DNA of 64,000 nt from Dongia deserti (GCF_003574735.1 NZ_QORW01000021.1:40901-104900), one strand, 5' to 3'. Positions 26,479 to 35,697 are shown, counted from the stretch's first letter. The notes: generated by a model not told the origin, from the sequence alone. Translations and numbers: made by a program.

Positions 26479-27759
26479 TCACTTCAGCTTGCCGTCCTTC
26501 TTGGCGAGGTCGACGAACTCCTTCTCAATCTGCGTCAAGGCATCCTGCGCGGATTTTTCGCCCGCGACGGCAAGGCTCAACTCGCGACCCAGGACTTCGA
26601 CCAGTTGCGGCGTATAGGTGAAGACCGGGAAATTATGTGACGTCAGCAGCATGCTCTTCAGCGCCTGGGCGTAAGGGTATTTCTGGTTCAGCTCGGGATC
26701 TTCGAATACGTCGGTGCGGGTCGGCGAGCCTCCCAGCAATGCACGCTTCTTGGCGATTTCCGGGCTCTCGACCCACTTGATGAACTCCCAGGCGGCGTCG
26801 GGATTCGGCGAGGATTTGGGGATGGCCCAGCCCCAGGCGCCATTGAGGCTGCCGCCCGTGTCCGCCGTCGGCCCCGGCACCGGCATGATCTCCACCTTCC
26901 CCACCACGGAGGATTTCGAAGGGTCGTCATAGGCAGTCCGGAAGAAATTATAAGTGATGTAGCTGTAGGCCTTGCCCTGCGCCATAACGTTGAAAGCCTC
27001 GTCGAACGAGAAGCTGGCCGAGCCAACCGGGCCATACTTGTCGATCGCATCGGCATATTGCTGGACGGCCTTCACGCCCTTCTCGTTGTTGAAGGTCGGA
27101 TTCCAGTTGGCGTCGTGGTACTCGGCGCCGTTCGCAAACAGGTAGTTGGACCATTCCATGGCGATCGGATCGGGGCGCAGGCCTTGATTGACCACGCCGT
27201 GCATGCCGTCCCTGGTGAAGAACTCCATCTGCTTTAGATATTCGTCCCAAGTCTTCGGCGGCTGCAGGTCCATGCCGTATTTGGCTTTGAAAGCCTCTTG
27301 GTTCTTCGGATCAGCCAAGAGGTCGGTGCGATAGGTGAGGCCCATCGCGTAGTTGTAGAAGGGCAGCATGTAGGTGACGCCGTCGACCTTGCCGACCAGA
27401 TCCATGAGCGCGGGAATGTAGACCGACGTGTCAACGTTGTCGGCCTTGATCCGGTCATCGAGCGGCTGCAGCCAGCCGGCCTTGGTGAATTCGCCGACCC
27501 AGTAGAAGTCGACGACAATCACCGAATAGCTGCCCTTCGGCGCCACCAATTGCGGCACGAGCTTGGTGTGCATTTCGGCGTAATTCACGACTTCGAGATT
27601 CACCTTGTGACCGGTTGCAGCCTCGAACTCCGGCAGCACCTGCTTGACGAATTCTGTATCTGGCACGCCCTCCATCAGGACATTGAGCGTTTCGGCATAA
27701 GCCGGAAACGCAAAGCCGATAGCCAGCGCGCTGCCCAGCAGCACTCGACGCGTAATCAT
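26479..27759 (-). CDS. Extracellular solute-binding protein family 1 (sugar/polyol)
   Basis: This 426-residue binding protein has a Sec-type signal (MITRRVLLGSALAIGFAFP, cleavage after AYA). The mature protein is SBP_bac_1-like: FEAATGHKVNLEVVNYAEMH, GVTYMLPFYNYAMGLTYRTD, SLNGAWGWAIPKSSPNPDAAW and WVESPEIAKKRALLGG. The ATG at 27759 is chosen because GGAGG stands 7 bases upstream; upstream in-frame codons at 27765 and 27798 are too close to it or lack a site. It delivers ligand to the CUT1 permeases on either side. Pattern similarity is greatest to polyol/mannitol-type binders, but this is a weak guess. Confidence 0.92.
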   Translation of the reverse strand: MITRRVLLGSALAIGFAFPAYAETLNVLMEGVPDTEFVKQVLPEFEAATGHKVNLEVVNYAEMHTKLVPQLVAPKGSYSVIVVDFYWVGEFTKAGWLQPLDDRIKADNVDTSVYIPALMDLVGKVDGVTYMLPFYNYAMGLTYRTDLLADPKNQEAFKAKYGMDLQPPKTWDEYLKQMEFFTRDGMHGVVNQGLRPDPIAMEWSNYLFANGAEYHDANWNPTFNNEKGVKAVQQYADAIDKYGPVGSASFSFDEAFNVMAQGKAYSYITYNFFRTAYDDPSKSSVVGKVEIMPVPGPTADTGGSLNGAWGWAIPKSSPNPDAAWEFIKWVESPEIAKKRALLGGSPTRTDVFEDPELNQKYPYAQALKSMLLTSHNFPVFTYTPQLVEVLGRELSLAVAGEKSAQDALTQIEKEFVDLAKKDGKLK

Positions 27760-27794
27760 GGTCATGCCTCCTCTAGGTTGTTCGTTTTTTTTGA

Positions 27795-28616
27795 TCACTT
27801 CAGAGCCCCCAGCGACAGCCCCTTGATCAGGTGCTTGCGCAGGAAGGGCAAAAGCAGAAACACTGGCAACAGCGATACGACCGTTGCCGCTGCCAGAGGC
27901 GCGATCTCCACGCCAGCATGCGTCTCCAGGCCAGCGAGACCGACCGGAAGGGTCTGCGTATCCGGGCCGCTCAAGACTAGGGCGAACAGGAACTCATTCC
28001 AGGAGAGGATGAAGCCCAGCAATCCGGCCGCGAGCAGGCCTGGCGCTGCTACCGGCACCGCAATCTTGATGAAGGCCTGCCAGCGCGTGGCGCCATCGAC
28101 CCGCGCCGCCTCCTCCAATCGCGCGACATCGCCTTCGAAGAAGGAGACGAGCATCCAGGACAGAAACGGCAGACAAATCGTCAGATGCGCAATGATGAGG
28201 CTGATGCGGCTTTGCATGAGACCCGCCATCAGGAACATGGCAAACAGCGGCAGCACCAGGATGATCGGTGGCAGCATCTGGCTTGCCAGCACGCCAAGCC
28301 GCAGAGCCACGCCGCCCGTGTTCCATCGCGCAAACACATAGGCGAGCGCCGTCGCCAGAGGCAGCGCGATCATCGTGGTGATCAGCGCTACGATCAGGCT
28401 GTTGAAGAACCAGGTCGTAAAGGGATAGCTGGTGAAGATGGCGGAGTAGTTCATGGACCCGATCGAGCCGATTTCCGGGGGTATCTTGTAGGCGGTCAGC
28501 TTGTCTGTCAGGCTGACGCGTACCACCCAGAGGAGCGGCAGCACGATAATCGCCGAGAACACCACCAGCACGAGATGAGGGGCGATTGAACGGGCGAGGC
28601 GCTTCATAGGGTTCAA
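27795..28616 (-). CDS. Carbohydrate ABC permease, MalG type
   Basis: This 273-residue inner-membrane subunit has six predicted helices and the EAA-loop EEAARVDGATRWQAFIKIAVPVAAPG. Its start overlaps the stop of the preceding SDR by 4 bp, showing co-translation. It partners with the MalF-type permease at 25515. Confidence 0.92.
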   Translation of the reverse strand: MNPMKRLARSIAPHLVLVVFSAIIVLPLLWVVRVSLTDKLTAYKIPPEIGSIGSMNYSAIFTSYPFTTWFFNSLIVALITTMIALPLATALAYVFARWNTGGVALRLGVLASQMLPPIILVLPLFAMFLMAGLMQSRISLIIAHLTICLPFLSWMLVSFFEGDVARLEEAARVDGATRWQAFIKIAVPVAAPGLLAAGLLGFILSWNEFLFALVLSGPDTQTLPVGLAGLETHAGVEIAPLAAATVVSLLPVFLLLPFLRKHLIKGLSLGALK

Positions 28617-29386
28617 TCCATCCTCACCCCTCCGGTGACATTCAGCGCTTCACCGGTGATAAATCCAGACAGATCGCTGCACAGAAACAGCACAGCCGCC
28701 GCGACGTCCTCAGGCTCCTCCAATCGCCCAAGCGGTGTCTGCCCAATATAGTCATCGATCACCTGCTGTGGCGCCATGTTGCGAAGCTTTGCTTCCCACT
28801 CAACTTCACGCGACTGCATGCCCGTCTTGACGAAGCCGGGGCAGACGCAGTTCACGCGGATGCCTTGGGCCGCGACTTCTCGTGCCAGAGCCTGCGTGAA
28901 TCCCATCACCGCAAACTTGCTGGCCGAGTAGTGGGCAAGCCAGGGAGCGCCCCACTTCGCGGCGAGCGAAGCAGTATTGACGATCGCACCTTTCGTGCCT
29001 GTCTGCAGGAAATACCGGACGGCGCACTGATTTGTCAGAAACACACCGCGCGCATTGACGTCGAAATTGAAGTCCCACTCCTCGTCTGTCAGGTCGACGA
29101 CCAGGTTCATGGTCGAGACGCCTGCATTGGCGCAGAGGATCTGATATCCGCCGAACCGTTCCACGACCGTCGCGAACGCCTTCTCGACACTCGCCCGCTG
29201 GCGCACATCGATAGGAATGCCGAATGCGCCACGACCGATCTCCGCCGCGGCCCGCTCCGCCCCGGCATGGTCGATATCCGCGATGGCGACCCTGGCACCC
29301 GCGCGCGTCAGCGCGCGTGCAATTCCCAGCCCGATGCCCGTTGCGCCTCCGGTCACGACCGCGCTCTTTCCGCGGAGGTCAATCAA
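28613..29386 (-). CDS. SDR G
   Basis: This 257-residue classical SDR has TGGATGIG, ANAGVST, catalytic Ser in NTASLAAK and YSASK. Asp in IADIDHAG suggests NAD(H). I place the start at the TTG at 29386, preceded by AGGGAGG at 5 bases. In-frame ATGs at 29425 and further upstream lack a ribosome binding site, and 29425 lies inside operator site 1. It leads the seven-gene operon and probably oxidises the imported polyol to a ketose for the FGGY kinase. Confidence 0.87.
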   Translation of the reverse strand: MIDLRGKSAVVTGGATGIGLGIARALTRAGARVAIADIDHAGAERAAAEIGRGAFGIPIDVRQRASVEKAFATVVERFGGYQILCANAGVSTMNLVVDLTDEEWDFNFDVNARGVFLTNQCAVRYFLQTGTKGAIVNTASLAAKWGAPWLAHYSASKFAVMGFTQALAREVAAQGIRVNCVCPGFVKTGMQSREVEWEAKLRNMAPQQVIDDYIGQTPLGRLEEPEDVAAAVLFLCSDLSGFITGEALNVTGGVRMD

Positions 29387-29407
29387 CTGCGCCTCCCTCT
29401 CGACCTT

Positions 29408-29425
29408 ATGATCATTTTCGATCAT
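29408..29425. promoter_or_regulatory. DeoR-type operator, site 1
   Basis: ATGATCATTTTCGATCAT has perfect 6-bp arms (ATGATC/GATCAT) around ATTTTC. Its core GATCATTTTCGATC recurs in reverse orientation at 29489-29502. It lies 22 bp in front of the SDR start at 29386. Confidence 0.7.
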
Positions 29426-29488
29426 TATGCTGAGCGCGCGATGTAGTGGCAAGCTAGAACATTGAGTAAACGGCGCGGAAAGGTCTCC

Positions 29489-29502
29489 GATCGAAAATGA
29501 TC
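29489..29502. promoter_or_regulatory. DeoR-type operator, site 2
   Basis: GATCGAAAATGATC is the exact reverse complement of the 14-bp core of site 1, about 79 bp away, and lies 24 bp in front of the DeoR gene start. TTTTCGAT-like half sites are typical of DeoR/GlpR repressors. A loop or simultaneous repression of both divergent promoters is likely. Confidence 0.7.
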
Positions 29503-29525
29503 AAACCGGGTTCGAGTGGAGAGAG

Positions 29526-30323
29526 GTGATAGACCCCGTGGGACCCATTCATCAGCCTGGGCCCCGGCAAGCGCGCATTCTGGAGTTGCTCGCCAGCCGT
29601 GGTTTCTTGACGGTCCGCGAGATTGCGGCCGCCACTGGCGTATCCGAGATCACAGCACGTCGCGACCTCGTGGAACTGGAAGAGCGGAAGGCACTGAAGC
29701 GCACGCATGGCGGCGCAATGAGTCTGCGGAACGGACAGGCAGAGATCTTTGATGCCTATGAGCCTACCTTCGACGCGCGCCGTCGCCGCAATAGCAGGGC
29801 GAAGGTGGCAATCGCCCGCGCCGCTGCCAAGCTGGTGAGAAGCGGTGCCACAATTGCCTTGGATGTCGGCACTTCGGCATTGGAACTGGCGCGGTGTCTC
29901 ATTGATGCGGGCGAGATCAAGATCGTGACGAACAACCTGCGTGCCGCAGGCTTGCTCGCCGACTCACCACACTCAGTGTACCTGCCAGGCGGGCGGGTAC
30001 GCGGAAAGGAATTGTCGCTCTATGGCTCCGCGACTGCGAACCAAATCCGAAGCTACTGGTTCGATCTCGCCTTCATTGGCGTATCGGGTATCACTGAAAG
30101 CGGCCTGTTCGACTATTCGCCGGAGGACACGGAGATCAAGCGTATATACATGGAGCGTGCGAAGCGCGTTGTGGTGCTCTGTGATGCGCAGAAGTTTGGC
30201 CATCATTCCATGGTGCAGGTGGCGCCCCTCACGGCCGTCCATTTGCTCGTGATTGACCAGGCGCCGCCGCCAGCACTGGCTGCCGCGCTCGCTTCGGCTG
30301 GAGTGCAACTGCTGTACGCTTAG
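29526..30323 (+). CDS. DeoR-family transcriptional repressor
   Basis: This 265-residue regulator has the N-terminal DeoR helix-turn-helix (RQARILELLASRGFLTVREIAA, VSEITARRDLVELEE, THGGAM). The C-terminal DeoR sensor domain contains IALDVGTSALELAR, IVTNNLRAAGLL and DLAFIGVSGI, a phosphosugar-isomerase-like fold that senses sugar phosphates. The start is a GTG with GGAG upstream. It is divergent from the SDR/transporter/kinase operon and is expected to repress it until a phosphorylated intermediate accumulates. Confidence 0.93.
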   Translation: MIDPVGPIHQPGPRQARILELLASRGFLTVREIAAATGVSEITARRDLVELEERKALKRTHGGAMSLRNGQAEIFDAYEPTFDARRRRNSRAKVAIARAAAKLVRSGATIALDVGTSALELARCLIDAGEIKIVTNNLRAAGLLADSPHSVYLPGGRVRGKELSLYGSATANQIRSYWFDLAFIGVSGITESGLFDYSPEDTEIKRIYMERAKRVVVLCDAQKFGHHSMVQVAPLTAVHLLVIDQAPPPALAAALASAGVQLLYA

Positions 30324-30586
30324 CATTCCGTGAACTTGCGATGACACGGTATGCCACGAACTGTCACGCACTCGTCCCGAAGTGATCGCCGTTTCCGTCC
30401 GCTGGGCACGCCGCCCGGGCGACGGGGGCTGCCGTGTCGGGTATTGGGCACTAACCGCTGGCGTGAAATGGTGCTGCCGGTGGCCAGCACCGTCGCCGAA
30501 ACGCGCACTCCAATCTCGTTCCGCATCGCTTATCCCCGACGTTGCGAGGATACGTTCTTTAGTCGCGGAGTGCCAGATTCTCGCCA
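30324..30586. other. Non-coding stretch, nothing recognised
   Basis: No convincing gene is seen between the DeoR gene and the promoter at 30587. Open frames here lack ribosome binding sites and family-like composition. Confidence 0.4.
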
Positions 30587-30615
30587 TTGACCGTTAAGGC
30601 GATAGGTCGTCTAAT
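30587..30615 (+). promoter_or_regulatory. Sigma-70-like promoter of the lipoprotein gene
   Basis: TTGACC at 30587-30592 and TCTAAT at 30610-30615 are separated by 17 bp. The predicted transcript would start near 30622, about 48 nt before the ATG at 30670. Confidence 0.5.
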
Positions 30616-30669
30616 TAGCCATTCGCGCATTTCAGTCGAAGTTGCGCCCTGCTGCTTGGGAGGGCTTCC

Positions 30670-31233
30670 ATGAATTGGCGCAATCTCACCATTCTGCTCG
30701 TAGCCTTATTCGTCACGGCGTGCACCAACCATCACGTCGATTTCGAGGAACTTCCCGACGGAACTGCAGTACCCCAGTGGGGCGGCGGCTCCTTGTCACC
30801 CAGTGATCCTTGGGTAATCACGACCCAATACGCGTCCCGCGGCGTGACGATGTTTTCCTCCAATGGGCAGGATGGCGTCTTCGTGATCAACGACCCAATG
30901 ACCGATACACCACCTAATGTCGTTTGTCCGATAGGCGTGCCGTTCGGTCCATCCAATTATACCGGACCAACCACCATCACCCTCCGCCAGTCCACCGACG
31001 ACGTTTGGGTAACCCTTCCCCCTGGCTACGGCGCAGTAACGGTAACAGCCCATGATTCGAGTGGAAATGCTCTCCGCAGCGAATCGTCGTCTGGGCCAAA
31101 CTCGAGTGGCAGCGCGACCGGTCGGCGTGTCCACGTCGAGGCGAACAACATAATGAGCGTTAGCATAGACAGCGCAACGCCAGGAGGTCGCTACTGCTTC
31201 GACAGTGTCACTTGGCAGGAGCTTTGGTACTAG
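30670..31233 (+). CDS. Hypothetical lipoprotein
   Basis: This 187-residue protein has a lipoprotein signal (ILLVALFVTAC, lipobox Cys at about residue 18). The mature domain begins FEELPDGT and contains QYASRGVTMFS, DDVWVTLPPGYGAVTVTAHDSSGNAL and a C-terminal YCFDSVTW. This resembles the beta-sandwich of extracellular proteins with an F-(x)n-LP-G-T...QYxxxGV start. GGGAGG stands before the ATG. It is probably anchored in the outer or inner membrane facing the periplasm. It has its own promoter and no clear operon partner. Function is unknown. Confidence 0.8.
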   Translation: MNWRNLTILLVALFVTACTNHHVDFEELPDGTAVPQWGGGSLSPSDPWVITTQYASRGVTMFSSNGQDGVFVINDPMTDTPPNVVCPIGVPFGPSNYTGPTTITLRQSTDDVWVTLPPGYGAVTVTAHDSSGNALRSESSSGPNSSGSATGRRVHVEANNIMSVSIDSATPGGRYCFDSVTWQELWY

Positions 31234-31245
31234 TTGCTTTATACG

Positions 31246-31317
31246 GCTAGGCTCGGGCTCAGTATGGTATACGGCCTAGTCGAACAATCCGGCGGGCACG
31301 TGAGCATCTATTTGGCG
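31246..31317 (+). pseudogene. Histidine-kinase ATPase-domain remnant
   Basis: The frame reads ARLGLSMVYGLVEQSGGHV followed by SIYLA. This matches the G2-box end of hybrid histidine-kinase ATPase domains (usually GTGLGLSMVYGFVKQSGGH). Only about 24 codons of the domain survive, with no start, no catalytic N-box and no upstream kinase sequence. It is a relic of a lost kinase gene just ahead of an intact signalling island. Confidence 0.65.
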
Positions 31318-31686
31318 ATCGTCATTCGGAGCGATCGCATGTCATGCATCGGACTTTACGCGACAGCTCTGGTTAGATGGACTTACTGCGTCCGGATTGT
31401 AGTCCCATGGATGCAACCTGGGGAGGGACGTTCTGCGATCTCTTAACGGATGACACTGGCCGCCGATCCTGGCCTCGACTAACCGCCGGATATGGGTTGC
31501 AGAACAAAAGGAACGGCATGCCAGCGCCACATTCGGCGGCTAAAAGCGCTGTGGGACGGCTTCAAGATATAGCTGTCCTGCCCTCTGTGTCGTATAGTGG
31601 CCGAATTCCACCAGCGCCAACTCATAAGTCAGCGTCGTAAGCGGCGCGGGCGCGAGGGTTCGTCCCAGAACAGGGAGGCTTCGGAC
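31318..31686. other. Non-coding stretch after the kinase remnant
   Basis: I see no intact gene or clear terminator here. It may contain further decayed coding sequence and the promoter of the DUF3365 gene, but no motif is strong enough to name. Confidence 0.35.
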
Positions 31687-32496
31687 ATGAACATCCGAGA
31701 GCCAGCGGCAACTGGATCGCAGGTCCTACGAGGGCCGAGCGCCTGTGTGTACGCCATCGCCTGTGCGGTAATCATCATGTCGTCACTGATTTTCGCCAGC
31801 CATACGCGGGCTGACGAGTCGGAGGAAGTGGCGATCGCCCTCAGCTTGGCGAAGATGCTTCAGGCCGGCAGAGAAGTGATTTCCAGAAACCAGGCGCTCA
31901 TTAACGATCCCAACCGAGGAGACAAAGGACTGACCGGCGACGTCGTGCTGGAGGCGGCGGTGGAAAACTACAGAAAGGCGACCGGCATAGATCCGCGGTC
32001 GATCTCGCCGGCTTCGCGCCGAGGCCGCCTGCTGCAATCCGAGATGGCTGCCATCAAGGAAGTCGTCAACGAGAACCAAAACTTCATCAACGAGAAAGGA
32101 GTCGGTTTCAAGGGTTTCATCCCGGCGATTTTCGCGCGCTTGGTAACGGAGCGGCTGGAAGAGAAGATCGGCACCGAGGTGCTGATCAAGGTTACTGCAC
32201 CTCCCAAGCTGGTAAGAAATCGCAAATCCAGGCCCGATGAGTGGGAGCAATCAGTCATCGAAGAAAAGTTCCTGGGTCCAAACTGGACCCGCGGTGAAGT
32301 TTTCTACCAGGCGCAGCCAAATCAAGGGCGCGATGCCATTAGGGTGATGGTGCCGGAGTATTACACGGCCTCATGCCTTTCCTGCCATGGGCAGGAAAAG
32401 GGCGAGGTCGATATCACCGGCTATCCGAAGGAAGGGGCGAGCGAAGGCGATCTCGGTGGAGTCATCAGCATCACGCTGTTCCGCCAGCAGCAATGA
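31687..32496 (+). CDS. DUF3365 (Tll0287-like) c-type heme protein
   Basis: This 269-residue protein has an N-terminal membrane or signal segment (about residues 20-42, CVYAIACAVIIMSSLIFA). A DUF3365 domain then carries a c-type heme attachment motif, Cys230-Leu-Ser-Cys233-His234, near its end. Family members are periplasmic heme sensors or PAS-like domains of signalling proteins. The ATG at 31687 follows GGGAGG. It lies 11 bp before the hybrid kinase gene, so this protein may pass a redox or gas signal to the kinase's periplasmic domain. That coupling is inferred from gene order. Confidence 0.88.
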   Translation: MNIREPAATGSQVLRGPSACVYAIACAVIIMSSLIFASHTRADESEEVAIALSLAKMLQAGREVISRNQALINDPNRGDKGLTGDVVLEAAVENYRKATGIDPRSISPASRRGRLLQSEMAAIKEVVNENQNFINEKGVGFKGFIPAIFARLVTERLEEKIGTEVLIKVTAPPKLVRNRKSRPDEWEQSVIEEKFLGPNWTRGEVFYQAQPNQGRDAIRVMVPEYYTASCLSCHGQEKGEVDITGYPKEGASEGDLGGVISITLFRQQQ

Positions 32497-32507
32497 CAAC
32501 GTCCTGA

Positions 32508-35500
32508 ATGTTTGGCGGTTTCGGCATGTCGCAACTCTCCATTCCCGCCCGTCTAATGCTGCTCTCGGCAGCCCTGATTGTCATACTCGTCGCCACCAGC
32601 ATCTATCTGAACAGAGGGATCAAAGAAGGCGCGGACGCGCTTGTCGCCGAGGCCCGCTATGTCGAGGTTCTGCAGACCGCGAGCGCCGCCGAGAAATCGT
32701 TCGGTGATCTGAAATACTGGCTCACCGACCTGGCAGTCAGCCTGCTCAATCTGTCTGAGCAGAAAGCGCGGGATGCGAGGCGTCAGTTCGATGCCCACCT
32801 GACTACATTGGAGCCGTACGATCCCACGGCCGTCGCAGCTATTCGCCGGGAGGTGGACGGCCTTATGACACGCGCCTTCGAAGCAGTAGACGCTTACACG
32901 GATGATCGTCGCGTGATCGGCAACATGCTCATGGCCGATGCGCGCGTGCATGTCACGGCAGTGGATGACCAGCTGGAACGAATGGTTGCCCGGTTGCGCG
33001 CCGACGCAGCTCGGGCAAGCGAGGCGGCTCAATTACGGTCAGCCCAGGCCGTTCGGGTGTCCTGGGTGATCGTCGTTGCGGCCGGTCTTTTCGCGCTCGG
33101 GCTAACGATTCTCATCCTGCGCTCCATAGTGCTGCCGCTTAGACGGATAGGCCAAGCGATGGCAGCTCTTACGAGCGGGCGCACCGATATCGAGGTATCG
33201 CTGCCCGGCCGTGACGAGCTGGCGGCAATGGCCCGCACTTTGGCGCTGTTCCGCGAGAGCCTGGTCGAGCGGAATCGCCTGGCAGACGAGCGCGAGCAGG
33301 CATTGAGGCGGCTCGAAGCGGCCCGTGATGAGGTGACCGCGGCGAACCAGATCCTCCAGGTGACGTTCAATCATATGGCCCAGGGCGTCTCGATGTTCGA
33401 CGGCGACGCAAAACTGGTGGCGTGGAACCAACAGTTCAGAAACCTCCTCGACCTTCCGGACGCGCTGCTCACGCAGGCCACGACTTTCGCCGATTTCATC
33501 CGCTATCTTGCGGTGCGCGGAGACTTTGGATCCGGAGATCCGGAAGACCAGGTGCGCAGGCGGCTTGCGAGCCTGGGCGAGCCCTATGTGGGCGCCCGCA
33601 CCTTGCCCGATGGCCGCGTGCTGGAGGTCCGCCGAAATCCAGTCCCCGCAGGCGGCTTCGTCTCGATGTACACAGACATCACTCAGCAGAGGCAGGCCCA
33701 GGCGGAGATCGAGCTGGCGCGAAACCGATTGAGCGATGCGATCCAGAGCATCTCCGATGGCTTTGCCCTGTGGGACCAGGAGGACCGGCTCATCATGTTC
33801 AATGAGCGTCTCGGCAAGCTCTTGAAGCTCGAGAATCAAGTTGCGGTGGGCGTGACATCCGAAACGTTGATCAGGGTGTTGGCAGGCCGACGGGCGCGAT
33901 CATCTGACGCAAGCGATGATGACGACACCTGGATCTCGCATCGGCTCGCTTCGCACCGCAGCGGAGTCGCCGACGAAGATTTGCAGCTCGACGATGACAC
34001 TTGGCTGCGGGTCGGTTCTCATCGTACGCACGAGGGAGGGATCGTCACGACATGGGCCGATATTAGTACCTTGAAGCATCGCGAACTCGAGCTGGCCGAC
34101 CTCGTCGCGAGACTCGAGGTCGCCCGCGATCAGGCGACTGAAGCCAACCGTACCAAGAGCGCATTCCTGGCCAATATGAGCCATGAACTCAGAACGCCGC
34201 TCAACGCCATCATCGGCTATAGCGAAATCCTGGACGAGGAGGCCAGAGACAAGGGCCTCCAGGACTTGCTGCCGGACATCGATAGGATCGAGACGGCTGG
34301 CCGGCATCTGCTCGGCGTGATCAACGACATACTCGATCTGTCCAAGATCGAGGCCGGGCGCATGGACATCTATCTCGAAGATATCGACGTGGCTGCTTTG
34401 ATCGGAGAGATCCAGTCAATGATTCTGCCGCTGGCGGCCAAGAACGGCAATGCGCTGGAGGTGATTTGTCCGGCGGACATCGGCCGGATGCGATCGGATG
34501 TGACCAAGGTCAAGCAGAGCATACTGAATCTATTGGGGAACAGCAGCAAGTTCACCACCGGCGGCCGGATTACCCTGGTGGTCTCGCGACAGCCTACCGC
34601 AGTGGGCTCGAACATCAGTTTCCGCGTGTCGGACACAGGGATCGGCATGAGCGCCGCGGAAACCACCAAGCTGTTCCGGGCTTTCACGCAAGTCGACACC
34701 ACGACCACAAAGCGGTTCGGTGGGACCGGCCTTGGCCTCGCGATCACGAAGCATTTCTGCGACATGCTTGGCGGGAGCATTGCCGTCGAAAGCGAGCCGG
34801 GCAAGGGTTCGACATTCACCATCACGCTCCCTGACCGGGGAACCGTCGAGAGCGGGGTGCCGCCCGAACCGCGGGTCGCGAGGGTCGCTGATGGCGCAGG
34901 CACCGTCCTCGTGGTCGACGACGATCCGGTGTGCCTTGATCTCCTGAGCATGACTCTGGGGCGAGAAGGCTACCGGGTGATCCATGCCCGCACCGGCGAG
35001 GAAGCCCTGAAGCAGGCGCGCGCGCATCATCCCCAGGCGATCACGCTCGATGTGCTGATGCCCAGAATGGATGGCTGGTCGACCCTGGTCGCGCTGAAGG
35101 CGGACCCCATCCTGCGCGAGATTCCGGTCATCATGCTGACGGTCCTGAAAGACCGCGGCTTGGCGTTCTCGCTCGGTGCTTCGGATTTCATGACCAAGCC
35201 GGTTGACCGCTTTGCCCTGACGTCCATGCTCCGGCAATACAGGACAAACAGCGATGATCTTGTCCTGATCGTCGAAGATGACTCGGGCACCCGGCATGCC
35301 ACACGGCGCCTGCTGGAGAAACTCGGCCTTAGGGTTGCCGAGGCGAGCAACGGGCGTGAGGGATTGCGGTGGCTCGATGGCCATCGTGCTCCGGCGCTGA
35401 TTCTGCTCGATCTGATGATGCCGGTCATGGATGGATTCGAATTTCTGGAAGAGCTGCAGCGGAGGCCCAACCTCGGCACCGTACCGGTCGTGGTGCTGAC

Positions 35501-35690
35501 AGCCAAGCAGCTGTCGCAGGAGGAAATTACGGTCCTGACCGGCCGGACAAAACGGATCATGGCGAAACAGGGAACTTCGAATGACGAACTCGTGGCCGCA
35601 ATCCGCAAGTGCGTACAGCGCCATTTGGATGAACAGACGATACCGCGCCCGCAGGATCAAATAACACCCGGTGGGCGTCAAGCAGGGTAA
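32508..35690 (+). CDS. Hybrid sensor histidine kinase (HAMP-PAS-PAS-HisKA-HATPase-REC-REC)
   Basis: This 1060-residue inner-membrane kinase has a transmembrane helix at about 13-34, a helical periplasmic region to about 180, a second helix at about 183-205, a HAMP domain and a short coiled coil. Two PAS-like domains follow (about 283-395 and 405-520). The H-box is NMSHELRTPLNAIIG (His near 557). The ATP-binding boxes are NLLGNSSKFT, DTGIGM and GGTGLGL. There are two receivers, with Asp in ITLDVLMPRMDG (about 847) and ILLDLMMPVMDG (about 967). The start at 32508 is weak, and an ATG at 32526 is possible. A free receiver and a receiver-cyclase follow, suggesting phosphorelay output to cAMP. Confidence 0.93.
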   Translation: MFGGFGMSQLSIPARLMLLSAALIVILVATSIYLNRGIKEGADALVAEARYVEVLQTASAAEKSFGDLKYWLTDLAVSLLNLSEQKARDARRQFDAHLTTLEPYDPTAVAAIRREVDGLMTRAFEAVDAYTDDRRVIGNMLMADARVHVTAVDDQLERMVARLRADAARASEAAQLRSAQAVRVSWVIVVAAGLFALGLTILILRSIVLPLRRIGQAMAALTSGRTDIEVSLPGRDELAAMARTLALFRESLVERNRLADEREQALRRLEAARDEVTAANQILQVTFNHMAQGVSMFDGDAKLVAWNQQFRNLLDLPDALLTQATTFADFIRYLAVRGDFGSGDPEDQVRRRLASLGEPYVGARTLPDGRVLEVRRNPVPAGGFVSMYTDITQQRQAQAEIELARNRLSDAIQSISDGFALWDQEDRLIMFNERLGKLLKLENQVAVGVTSETLIRVLAGRRARSSDASDDDDTWISHRLASHRSGVADEDLQLDDDTWLRVGSHRTHEGGIVTTWADISTLKHRELELADLVARLEVARDQATEANRTKSAFLANMSHELRTPLNAIIGYSEILDEEARDKGLQDLLPDIDRIETAGRHLLGVINDILDLSKIEAGRMDIYLEDIDVAALIGEIQSMILPLAAKNGNALEVICPADIGRMRSDVTKVKQSILNLLGNSSKFTTGGRITLVVSRQPTAVGSNISFRVSDTGIGMSAAETTKLFRAFTQVDTTTTKRFGGTGLGLAITKHFCDMLGGSIAVESEPGKGSTFTITLPDRGTVESGVPPEPRVARVADGAGTVLVVDDDPVCLDLLSMTLGREGYRVIHARTGEEALKQARAHHPQAITLDVLMPRMDGWSTLVALKADPILREIPVIMLTVLKDRGLAFSLGASDFMTKPVDRFALTSMLRQYRTNSDDLVLIVEDDSGTRHATRRLLEKLGLRVAEASNGREGLRWLDGHRAPALILLDLMMPVMDGFEFLEELQRRPNLGTVPVVVLTAKQLSQEEITVLTGRTKRIMAKQGTSNDELVAAIRKCVQRHLDEQTIPRPQDQITPGGRQAG

Positions 35691-35697
35691 GGTAGCT

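Noticed and set aside
31318..31640. Possible gene of about 87 codons after the kinase remnant
   Set aside because: No ribosome binding site or recognisable motif; the stretch is better described as decayed or non-coding.
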